From the NCBI GenBank assembly GCA_023250715.1, contig JAHFAF010000015.1:1-36878 (forward strand): a stretch of DNA of 36,878 nt, given 5' to 3'. Under the pieces are notes generated by a model. It saw nothing but the letters and a program-made list of their open reading frames with translations. It was not told the DNA's origin and did no database searches. Source of the stretch: Pseudobdellovibrionaceae bacterium (lineage in GTDB: Bacteria > Bdellovibrionota > FAC87 > UBA2466). A program made the translations under genes and the position numbers. Numbering within the stretch: the stretch's first letter is position 1; each line of letters opens with the position of its first letter. Of this stretch, positions 1 to 7,736 are shown in pieces.

Positions 1-338
1 ACTGAGTTGAGGCCATCCTTGCGGACTTCTATGGTGTGATGGAGCTGTAGCCAACGCTTTTGCTCGCACCGTCGCCCGTCTTCGCTGACATGAGTGCATT
101 GCATACCATCCCTGAGCACGATCGGATGTTTGACTGATGCCCGCACTGGTTGCCGTCCCGATTTTGGTGGCGGCAATTTCCTTGAGGAAATCGCCTGCGA
201 ACGCTCGGCCCGTTTCACGGGATCGAATCTCTCCCGAGTCGTTTCCGCTGCCCAAGCGATGACCTGGGCTAAGCTCGCCGGCCTTCTTAATTTCTGCGAG
301 AGGATCTCCTTAAGCGCCGCCAAATGTGGCCGTCCCAT
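1..338 (-). pseudogene. HNH endonuclease, C-terminal region; N-terminally truncated and running off the left window edge
   Basis: Hand translation of the minus strand from ATG at 338: MGRPHLAALKEILSQKLRRPASLAQVIAWAAETTRERFDPVKRAERSQAISSRKLPPPKSGRQPVRASVKHPIVLRDGMQCTHVSEDGRRCEQKRWLQLHHTIEVRKDGLNS..., open to the edge. The RDGMQC-x7-RRC...LQLHH pattern is that of HNH nucleases. The same frame upstream meets TGA at about 409. Confidence 0.7.
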
Positions 339-578
339 TTCCTCGAGGAAACGGAGAATGGAACATTTCCGGTTCAGATGAAGAAGAGGGCTTGGATTTT
401 TTTTAAATCACTTTGCAGAATTACGACCTATGAAAGTTCGCTTGGGCCTCTACGCCCCCTTAGCCATGCGTGCCGGTTCGACCAGCGTCCAATTTGGTGC
501 GCCGGGGGGACTTAGTCTCCCACGGCATGAAAAGTTAGCAAAGGTGGCCAATGGGTAGAAATACTCCGTTGCGAACGG

Positions 579-755
579 TTAATCCTTTTTAATCCTCTCG
601 ATTTCGCACCCCAGCGCCTTAAGCGCTTCCACTTCTAATTCGGACAGCGTTTTCTTCTTGATGAGATCGAACACAGGCTTGGCATTTTCGCCAGTAGGGT
701 AATAGCGGATCCTTCCCGTTACCGACCTTACTTCCAGCGTTACTTTCACACCCAT
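579..755 (-). CDS. 58-aa hypothetical small protein
   Basis: Hand translation: MGVKVTLEVRSVTGRIRYYPTGENAKPVFDLIKKKTLSELEVEALKALGCEIERIKKD, stop TAA. AAAAGGGGCATCACC precedes the ATG, giving a G-rich RBS-like stretch. Below the length cutoff of the supplied ORF track. Confidence 0.5.
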   Translation of the reverse strand: MGVKVTLEVRSVTGRIRYYPTGENAKPVFDLIKKKTLSELEVEALKALGCEIERIKKD

Positions 756-774
756 GGTGATGCCCCTTTTCTAA

Positions 775-1425
775 TGCGCGGCCAACTACAAATCATCTCC
801 ATCCAGCACTCCCTTTGGTTTAAACGGAATCGCAGGTTCAGCCGGCGCCAATGTCCAGATTAGGGGAGACGAAAGGAATCGACTTGAAAAACTCTGTCGT
901 TATGCGGCGCGACCGCCGATTGCACTGGAGCGGATGAGCGAAACACCAGCCGGTAAAATACTTTACAAACTTAAGACTCAATACTCTGACGGGACAACGC
1001 ATATTCTCTTTGATCCCTTAGAACTTGTTGAAAAGGTGGTGGCCCTTATTCCTCCTCCCAGGGCCAATCTTCTGCGGTACCATGGGCTGCTCGCCCCAAA
1101 CTCAAAGATGCGCTCCAAAATCATTCCCCAGCAAAATGAAGAAAAAAGGGAAAAGAAGGAAAACCCGGAACACGGAAAATGGGCGGATCTACTGAAACGA
1201 TCGTTTGTAATTGATATTTTGAAATGCGCGCAATGCGGTGGAAAGATGAGAGTGATTTCTACTATCCAAGATCCAGCAATCGCGAAACGCATTCTGGAAT
1301 CCATAGGGATCCCATACGAGCCCCCAAGGAAGGCCCCGCCTCGGGCTCCACCCCGGCAAGAGTTTCACGTCAACCCTCCCGACGAGTTCTCGCAAATTTC
1401 CCCAGAGACTGATTCGTTCGAATAA
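775..1425 (+). pseudogene. IS91-family-like transposase (Y2_Tnp type), N-terminally truncated remnant
   Basis: The frame is open from 775 after a TAA at 772-774. It reads ...RNRLEKLCRYAARPPIALERMSETPAGKILYKLKTQYSDGTTHILFDPLELVEKVVALIPPPRANLLRYHGLLAPNSKMR...WADLLKRSFVIDILKCAQCGGKMRVISTI, the characteristic C-terminal part of IS91-type transposases. The N-terminal catalytic part is absent. Confidence 0.8.
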
Positions 1426-1734
1426 ATTTTCGAACGATAAGGATGTACTTCGCCTGCTTTATCCAAATCATCGATTCTACGTTTAATATTCTCTCGTATG
1501 GAGACCTGCCGTGTCCCGTGCAGGCCGTATAAGCCGCAATGCGGCGCCTCTTAGCGATAACCAAACTTACAACGATTAGCCGCGTGTACCCAAGCCCACT
1601 TTCAGAATCGGTGGGTTAAACTACTTATCCTTTCCAGCAGGTTCTCGACGGCGGAAACGATCCCAGTCACGTAAAATTTTCCGTAACAAAGGAAACAAAA
1701 GAAGGCCGTACCCGGCCCACCTTTTACGCCCCTT

Positions 1735-2169
1735 CTAGCGGCGCCGGCGGCGATTAGTGGTGGTGCTGCTGCCCGCGCCGAAATCATTAACTGTCGTGTG
1801 GCCGCGTCCGTAGTTATTAATCGTCGTGTGGGAGACGCCGTAATTGTTGATCGTGTTGTAGCTGGGGCCGTGGTTATTCGTCGTGCTGTAGCTCGTTCCG
1901 TGATTGTTCGTCGTCGAATAAGTCGCGCCGGAAGATTGAATGCCGTAATACCTGTTATATTCGGCCGTTCGCCGAGCATGCTCCGCGGGAGAAAGCGGGT
2001 TTCCATTCCAGTCCCAGTAATAGGTGCGTGCTCCATTCACATCCACGGTGTATTGCTGACCAGCGTAGATTTGCCGACGAATTCCTTTATCAGAGATAAT
2101 GCTATCGGCAGAGGCGACATCGCTCGCGAGTCCGGCCAAAAGCAAAAGTGAGATCAATACGACTTTCAT
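1735..2169 (-). CDS. Small secreted protein with tandem decapeptide repeats and Arg-rich C-terminus
   Basis: Start at the internal Met (2169) gives signal peptide MKVVLISLLLLAGLASDVASA with GGAGGAG upstream. Tandem repeats GATYSTTNNH/GTSYSTTNNH/GPSYNTINNY/GVSHTTINNY/GRGHTTVNDF/GAGSSTTTN, then RRRRR. Confidence 0.65.
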   Translation of the reverse strand: MKVVLISLLLLAGLASDVASADSIISDKGIRRQIYAGQQYTVDVNGARTYYWDWNGNPLSPAEHARRTAEYNRYYGIQSSGATYSTTNNHGTSYSTTNNHGPSYNTINNYGVSHTTINNYGRGHTTVNDFGAGSSTTTNRRRRR

Positions 2170-2428
2170 TTCTGCTCCTCCACGAGATAAATAGTGGAGT
2201 CGCGATAGACGCATGAAATCGGAAGTAGCACTGAGTAAATCCCAGCTATTCTTGGAAAACGGAGACTTTTCTTTAGCATCGGGGCTCCTTTTTATTTGAC
2301 GAATCGAGTCGGATTTAGACAGGAGCTACTTGAGCGAGACTCCACTTTCAATCGGTTTCAAGGGTGTCTGCGGCGGTTTTGGTTTCTTAAAGGATACCAG
2401 CCCCATTATTTGAGCGGAAGGAGGGGAC

Positions 2429-2473
2429 GAACACCTTTTTAACTCCCGGTAAAAAGTGTCCACACACCTTTTT
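2429..2473. repeat. REP-like direct/inverted repeat (AACACCTTTTT...AAAAAGTGTCCACACACCTTTTT)
   Basis: ACACCTTTTT at 2431-2440 and 2464-2473 are direct copies. AAAAAGTGT at 2451-2459 is their near inverted complement. The 3' copy abuts the truncated nth frame. Confidence 0.5.
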
Positions 2474-2921
2474 AGAGTCGTTGACTGACGCGACTTACGT
2501 GCGTGTCGACCGCAATGGCAGGAAGATCGAATGCCTGGTTTATCACCACACTCGCGGTTTTTCTGCCCACACCGCGCAGAGACGTTAGCTCTTCCATGGT
2601 TCGCGGGACTCTTCCTTTGAATTTATCGGCGATGTCTTGAGCCGCCGAGAGGATAGATTTTGTCTTTTGCCGATAAAAGCCACAGGAGCGGATGAGCTTT
2701 TCAACGTCAGAGGGCTTTGCCTTTGCCAGTTTTTCCGAAGTCGGAAACTTCTTGAAGAGCGCCGGTGTGGTGAGGTTAACTCGCGCATCCGTGCATTGAG
2801 CTGAAAGAATGACGGCTATCAGAAGTTGAAATTCATTTTCATAAGTGAGCTCGGTTTGGGCATTCGGATAGGCTGTGGACAGGTATTCGAATCCAGCTTT
2901 GATATCAAGTTTGTGTTTCAT
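2472..2921 (-). pseudogene. nth: Endonuclease III (HhH-GPD DNA glycosylase/AP lyase), C-terminally truncated
   Basis: ...LTYENEFQLLIAVILSAQCTDARVN...LTSLRGVGRKTASVVINQAFDLPAIAVDTHVSRVSQRL* retains the HhH and catalytic Lys/Asp region. It stops at 149 aa without the C-terminal [4Fe-4S] cysteines (C-x6-C-x2-C-x5-C). Confidence 0.8.
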
Positions 2922-3091
2922 TCCTCGGTCCGGAGCTGCTTATAGCAGAATATGATGAATGAAGTTAGCGCATTTCAAGAGCCCGAAACATGCGGTTTTT
3001 GGAATTCATTCGGAATACTGAACGCACTTCTTTCGGTATTTCAATTGCATCTTTTTTTCTCAAAGAGGGTTGTTAGATTGTTGGAGGATTT

Positions 3092-3622
3092 ATGAGTACT
3101 CTTGGTATGCTCGTATTCTCGTTGGCATTGTCGCATTCGGCGGAAAGCGGCAGCGGACACGATCTCAATTCTAGGCGTCAGGTGGGTGATGCCAATTTAC
3201 CGCAAGAGTCGAAACGCGAGTCTAAAGTCCCTGAGAATTTGGAGGAGGCCCTCGCCATGAAGCTTATCTCAAAGGAGGATCTCGTGGCTCCCAAGGATCT
3301 CTCCGAGCAGATTAAAGCAGAGAAAGCTCCCGTCATCTGGAACGTTGGATCGCAGAAAAATATTCTGGGTGCTGTCAAAATAGGAGAGCTGCAGTTTGAA
3401 TCTTCGAAAAAGCTCCTAGCCGAAGCGGAAAGACAGGTCTCTAAAAGTACCGAGATCGTTTTGTATTGTGGCTGCTGTCCCCTCGAATATTGCGAGCCGA
3501 TGATGCAAGCCCTCGCCCTACTCCGTGAGTTGGGTTACACGGATTTGAAAGTACTCAATTTCAAAGAGGGGCTTAAGGAAGACTGGATTGACTTGAATTA
3601 TCCCATGGACCCCGCCAAATGA
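3092..3622 (+). CDS. Rhodanese-like domain protein, exported
   Basis: N-terminal hydrophobic leader. Active-site-like IVLYCGCCPLEYCEPMMQALALLRELGYTDLKVLNFKEGLKEDWIDLNYPM typical of rhodanese-fold proteins. Confidence 0.75.
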   Translation: MSTLGMLVFSLALSHSAESGSGHDLNSRRQVGDANLPQESKRESKVPENLEEALAMKLISKEDLVAPKDLSEQIKAEKAPVIWNVGSQKNILGAVKIGELQFESSKKLLAEAERQVSKSTEIVLYCGCCPLEYCEPMMQALALLRELGYTDLKVLNFKEGLKEDWIDLNYPMDPAK

Positions 3623-4437
3623 GACGGCGTCTAGTAAATGGGGCAGTAATCCTAGCGTTTCTCCATAGTGGCCAATGCGTTGGCCAACTCTTCAGTTTTG
3701 ATACCCCACTAAGTATCGCCTGGCGTCATCCAGGCTGTATACCTATACTCAGAGCTTTGGGTAATCACTTGAAACACAGTCACTATTTGAACAAAGATGC
3801 TCGGGTTCACAGTGAGAGTCTGGTGTTTCCATCTGGAGAAACGATTCTCAACTCCTTGCCGTTGCTGCCAGTTTCCGGAACACCCACAAGGATATCAAAA
3901 AAATTAGATGCCTCTGCGTCAGACATTCTGAAAAGTGCTGAACTGACCCACCCTCTTACTCGAATCATAGGACAAGTCCTTCCCAATGAAGAGACGATTA
4001 GTAGCGAAGCTCCTGGAAATCGGATCTATAATCTCTCTCTAAATGAGTTGCCCGAGATCCTAAGAAGCTTGGGTGGAGAATGGGAACCGAGCTCTTCTGA
4101 CCCTGACATCCGAAAAAGAAAAAGTCTACAGACAGACATTCCACAGAGCGCTTTAGATAGCGTTGTTGGAAAAATAATCGTCGGCGTGAGTGGTGATCAT
4201 CCCAAAACAATGTTAGTTCAACTCTATGGGGGGGTCATTACTCGTGCTTTTACAGTCGAAACTAGTAACAAGGTACAGTTGATTTATGCCACCGTATGGA
4301 CACCGACGGATGGCGAGATTGTGGTTTCACTTGACCATCGTGGCAGGCTGACGCCAAGTGAACCATCTTATTATACATATCGAGCACACAGAATCGGGGG
4401 TCCGTCATCATCGAACCCTCTTGTAGGTCCAAAGTAG
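3619..4437 (+). CDS. Hypothetical exported protein, 272 aa
   Basis: Start overlaps the rhodanese stop by 4 nt (translational coupling). Hydrophobic N-terminus. No family recognised. Confidence 0.6.
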   Translation: MRRRLVNGAVILAFLHSGQCVGQLFSFDTPLSIAWRHPGCIPILRALGNHLKHSHYLNKDARVHSESLVFPSGETILNSLPLLPVSGTPTRISKKLDASASDILKSAELTHPLTRIIGQVLPNEETISSEAPGNRIYNLSLNELPEILRSLGGEWEPSSSDPDIRKRKSLQTDIPQSALDSVVGKIIVGVSGDHPKTMLVQLYGGVITRAFTVETSNKVQLIYATVWTPTDGEIVVSLDHRGRLTPSEPSYYTYRAHRIGGPSSSNPLVGPK

Positions 4438-4542
4438 CTCTGATGGAAAGAGTAATACAACCTCCCCTTCACTGAAAAATGACCGGCTTCCCTCACACTT
4501 GGCGCCGCTACGATTCAAGTCCCACCATTAGAGAATTTGGCG

Positions 4543-4623
4543 TGCCGCCGGGGGGACTCGAACCCCCACGGGTTTCCCCACTGGCTTCTAAGACCAGCGT
4601 GTCTGCCATTCCACCACAGCGGC
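4543..4623 (-). tRNA. tRNA-Leu (anticodon TAG)
   Basis: GCCGCTGTGGTGGAATGGCAGACACGCTGGTCTTAGAAGCCAGTGGGGAAACCCGTGGGGGTTCGAGTCCCCCCGGCGGCA. Acceptor stem pairs GCCGCTG/CGGCGGC; anticodon loop CTTAGAA; class II variable arm; T-arm GGGGGTTCGAGTCCCCC. CCA not encoded. Confidence 0.93.
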
Positions 4624-4654
4624 TTAAACGGACAGACTATTTATTAGAAGCGCC

Positions 4655-4671
4655 AAAGGCAAACTGCCTTT
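4655..4671. repeat. Short perfect inverted repeat AAAGGCA-aac-TGCCTTT
   Basis: 7-bp stem, 3-nt loop, directly beside the larger inverted repeat. Confidence 0.7.
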
Positions 4672-4672
4672 A

Positions 4673-4725
4673 GGTGCGCGGTTACTTTTAGTACGCTGGC
4701 ACCGTACTAAAAGTAACCGCGCACC
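4673..4725. repeat. Perfect 23-bp inverted repeat, 7-nt loop (REP-like element or terminator-like hairpin)
   Basis: GGTGCGCGGTTACTTTTAGTACG-ctggcac-CGTACTAAAAGTAACCGCGCACC; arms 4673-4695 and 4703-4725. Confidence 0.9.
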
Positions 4726-4736
4726 CTGTAGTACCA

Positions 4737-5558
4737 CTAGGGCTTGAGATCGCGGGCGACGTACTGGCGGGTTTCCGTCTGGTAGTAAATCACAGTAAGG
4801 GTTTCTCCCCGACGTGTAATCTCGTCTACCCGAGTGAAAAATGCCTCGACTGTGTCGACCTGCTGGGAATTCACTGAAGAGATCCGATCTCCCACCTTTA
4901 AACCCAAGCGGCTCAACAGTCCCTCGTCCGAAGTGAGGGAGAGCACGGTCAGGTCGTACCAAAACGAAGACCCCTCTTCCTGGCGAGTGCGCGAAAGTTC
5001 TCCCCCCAAATCCAGCGCGTTGTGCGGCTGCGGTGGAGGGGTGCCGATCTGCGGGCAGTTCGTGTACGATTTGCCCGTCTCCTTAACATCTACGAGCTGA
5101 CTTCCAGAATCTTCCAGAGCCTTCTTGCAATAGGCCGCCTGCCCCATCTTCAAGACCCCTTCCAACTCTGAGCAAGAGTAGAGAATCTTACTCAAAGGCG
5201 CGTGGAAACCCACGAACTCCTTATAAGAGGAGCATTGTCCCTGGGTGGGAACGCCGGAAAGAAGAAACTGGGAATCAGGAATCGTATACTTTCCGCCCTT
5301 CATACTTACCTTGACGCCAATTTGTTGTTTGGTTCCCAGGGGGAAATAGCTCGTTCCCGCAGTTTCCCAGTACGTTTGCGAGCCGCCACATTTAATTTCC
5401 GTGGTGAAGGGCTTTATTTGAGCGTCTCCCTCCAGAGCCTTACAAATTTTTACCAGTTTTGCGAGGTCGCAAGTGTGGCCGCAGTCGTAGTCATCGGCGA
5501 GCAAATAAGAAGGCATTGCGAGTGCCAACATTAATGTGATTCGCATTGTGCGTGTCAT
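4737..5558 (-). CDS. Secreted Cys-containing protein with C-terminal PDZ-like domain
   Basis: Signal peptide MRITLMLALAMPSYLLADD. C-terminal LLSRLGLKVGDRISSVNSQQVDTVEAFFTRVDEITRRGETLTVIYYQ resembles the PDZ ligand-groove region of GspC-type proteins. Confidence 0.7.
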   Translation of the reverse strand: MTRTMRITLMLALAMPSYLLADDYDCGHTCDLAKLVKICKALEGDAQIKPFTTEIKCGGSQTYWETAGTSYFPLGTKQQIGVKVSMKGGKYTIPDSQFLLSGVPTQGQCSSYKEFVGFHAPLSKILYSCSELEGVLKMGQAAYCKKALEDSGSQLVDVKETGKSYTNCPQIGTPPPQPHNALDLGGELSRTRQEEGSSFWYDLTVLSLTSDEGLLSRLGLKVGDRISSVNSQQVDTVEAFFTRVDEITRRGETLTVIYYQTETRQYVARDLKP

Positions 5559-5589
5559 TTTGCTTTCTCCTTGAGTTGTTTCCTTTTGA

Positions 5590-6648
5590 TTATCTTTGAG
5601 TTCCAGCTTGTAAAATTTTCATCACTTCATCGCGGTAGCGATTGAGATCCGTGTTCTTGGTCACGGGAATTTCCGAGATTCGAGGAACAAAAACGGCATC
5701 TGGGTGACTTCTAAAAGAGTCGTCGAGCCACTCGCCGGCAACGATGCGATAACCCTCGGCGGATTCGTCCTCACGGTTAAAGTAAAGCCGGTAATCGTAC
5801 ATTTTCATCGCGGTATCATCGAGTACCGTGGGCAGGTCCGTTTCCTGTTTCCGCTCAGAGACCACTTGGAGCCACGTGCGCACTAGATAGGCGTCCTTGC
5901 GTTGCGGATCTTTTTTTACTTCATAACGGAAATGGTAGGCCGGTTTGCTCCATACTTCGATTCCCGCATCGTCATCGATCACAAAATAATTTCCCGCCTT
6001 AATCGTTGATACCATCACCTGATGGAAGGCCTCGGGACGCAAATCCTGATAAGTACCATCCGTCTCGACTGTCCCTCGATAGAGAGTGCCGTACTGATTG
6101 TTCGGCGTTCCCTGATGTAGGCGGGTCGCAAGTGCCTTCTGATCGGAAATACTGAAAACGACTCCCCCGTACTGGACGGCTCGCTTGGGCTCGACCGTCG
6201 AAAGAGAAGCGTAGGCCCAGGAATCGCAAAGCCCTTCCCAGGTATCGCTAGGAAACGAGGCGTAGAGCTCCGCGTCCGTTGCTTGAATGCGGCTCGCCTT
6301 TCCTAAATTCTTAAGCATCGAATCGAGTTTTGCGAGGGGCGACTGGGAGCCGGTAAACATTTCCCCCGATCGGAAGGGGTACCAATAACCGGACCACGGG
6401 CGAGGAAGCTCCTTTTCGTCCTTTTTCCCCTCTTTCAAATAAAGTGCGCCGAACGCTTTATGCACTTTTTCCACCTCTTCCAGTTCACTCGGGTGGTAGT
6501 CGAAAGGGCTGCGCTCTTGGGCGCGCTCCCATTCCCACTGCAAATTCTTGTCGAAATTTTTCCACGGCAGGGACATGCCAGGGGAATGCGCGGACGCTAG
6601 ACACAAAACTACACCTAGCACTAGAGAAAACTGTTCTCGAAATGACAC
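5590..6648 (-). CDS. Secreted transglutaminase-elicitor-like (papain-fold) protein
   Basis: Signal peptide. PWSGYWYPF...SPLAKLDSML...WEGLCDSWAYASLSTVEP...EAFHQVMVSTIKAGNYFVIDDDAGIEVWSKPAYHFRYEV; Cys in GLCDSWA and a downstream His/Asp-rich block recall the TGase_elicitor family. Confidence 0.55.
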   Translation of the reverse strand: MSFREQFSLVLGVVLCLASAHSPGMSLPWKNFDKNLQWEWERAQERSPFDYHPSELEEVEKVHKAFGALYLKEGKKDEKELPRPWSGYWYPFRSGEMFTGSQSPLAKLDSMLKNLGKASRIQATDAELYASFPSDTWEGLCDSWAYASLSTVEPKRAVQYGGVVFSISDQKALATRLHQGTPNNQYGTLYRGTVETDGTYQDLRPEAFHQVMVSTIKAGNYFVIDDDAGIEVWSKPAYHFRYEVKKDPQRKDAYLVRTWLQVVSERKQETDLPTVLDDTAMKMYDYRLYFNREDESAEGYRIVAGEWLDDSFRSHPDAVFVPRISEIPVTKNTDLNRYRDEVMKILQAGTQR

Positions 6649-6745
6649 CCGGTATCAACCCTCTTAATAGTTTCATTTCTCAGGATTTCAATCGTGGGCG
6701 GGAATGTCAATTTAGGGATTGGGTGGAATTTGATAAAGTATAACG

Positions 6746-7732
6746 ATGGCGGACAAATTGAAGATCATCCTCGTTGGAGACGCACCGCTCTATCAAACGA
6801 CCCTAAAAAAGTTGGGGCATTTGCCCCTTCTCTTTCCCGTGTCTCAGTTTTACGCGCCCAGCATCTTGAATCGCCTGGTGAATGAGGCCTTGCAATTCGT
6901 GGGACCTACGCCAGATTTCTGGGGCGCCGGGCGCATGGGAAAAATTTTGGAGAAGGAATTTGCCGCTTTTCAGCCGCATCTCGCAATTTTTTTCGATCCC
7001 ATCTATTTTTCACCTGTCACCCTTCAAAAGCTTCAAGAAAAGCACGCCATTCCTTTTTTTAGTTTTTTCTCAGACGATGCTTTCGTGCAGAAGAATGCAA
7101 GCCGCTTCTTTTACGAGTCGATCCCTCTTTACGATCTGCACTTCACGACTCGGCCGGAAAACGTTTCTGATTTTCTTCAGAACAAGGCTAGGCGGGCGAT
7201 TGCTCTGCCGATGGCGTTCTTTCCCATTGAAAAGGCAGTGAATCCTCCGCGTGAAAGCACGGTGGATGTGGGATTTTTTGGGAATCACTCTTCGGTGACG
7301 AAGGACAAATACCTGGCTCGTCTCGGCAGAGAAATTTCCTCTTTGGGAGTCTATCCAAAATATGAGGAGCTTTCTCAGTGGGCCCCAGCGGCGAAAATCG
7401 CGGCCGTTTTTTCGCCGAAGGGGGGAGCCGAGGATTCAAGTGATTACATGCTCGGTGTTCCGGGATGTGGAACTTTTCTTCTGCACGAGCGTAATGAGGA
7501 AGTGAAAGAAATTTTTCGAGAAGGGATCGAGGCCGAGTTTTTTTCAGAGTACACGGAGTTTCGTGACAAAATCGCTTTCTATCTGAAAAACCCCTCAGCT
7601 CGTCAGGACATCGCGAAGAAGGGCTACGATCGTGTCCACCGCCCCGATCTCTCGTTAGAACACCGAGTGCAAGCCATGCTGTGGGAATACCGCCAACTCA
7701 TCTCTTCGCCCCATTGGCGTCGCACTGCCTGA
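6746..7732 (+). CDS. CgeB-like glycosyltransferase (GT1/GT4-like)
   Basis: VDVGFFGNHSSVTKDKYLARL...SSDYMLGVPGCGTFLLHERNEEVKEIFREGIEAEFFSEYTEFRDKIAFYLKNPSARQDIAKKGYDRV matches the C-terminal glycosyltransferase signature of CgeB/spore-maturation-like proteins. Confidence 0.75.
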   Translation: MADKLKIILVGDAPLYQTTLKKLGHLPLLFPVSQFYAPSILNRLVNEALQFVGPTPDFWGAGRMGKILEKEFAAFQPHLAIFFDPIYFSPVTLQKLQEKHAIPFFSFFSDDAFVQKNASRFFYESIPLYDLHFTTRPENVSDFLQNKARRAIALPMAFFPIEKAVNPPRESTVDVGFFGNHSSVTKDKYLARLGREISSLGVYPKYEELSQWAPAAKIAAVFSPKGGAEDSSDYMLGVPGCGTFLLHERNEEVKEIFREGIEAEFFSEYTEFRDKIAFYLKNPSARQDIAKKGYDRVHRPDLSLEHRVQAMLWEYRQLISSPHWRRTA

Positions 7733-7736
7733 AGTA

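Noticed and set aside
178-351. Two near-identical palindromes TTTCC[TC][TC]GAGGAAA (178-191 and 338-351)
   Set aside because: Both lie within the HNH reading frame and are short; not enough to call a regulatory or mobile element.
94-381. Plus-strand ORF of 95 aa
   Set aside because: Lies opposite the HNH fragment whose minus-strand translation carries recognisable motifs; the plus reading has none.
1602-2036. 144-aa minus-strand ORF with Arg/Thr/Ala repeats
   Set aside because: Frame-shifted reading of the decapeptide-repeat gene; the other frame has a signal peptide and RBS.
2331-2411. 26-aa minus-strand ORF MGLVSFKKPKPPQTPLKPIESGVSLK next to truncated nth
   Set aside because: Too short and without homology support; it does not contain the missing Cys-rich nth C-terminus.
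4510-4535. GATTCAAGTCCCACCA resembling a tRNA T-arm plus CCA
   Set aside because: No acceptor, D- or anticodon stem could be paired around it.
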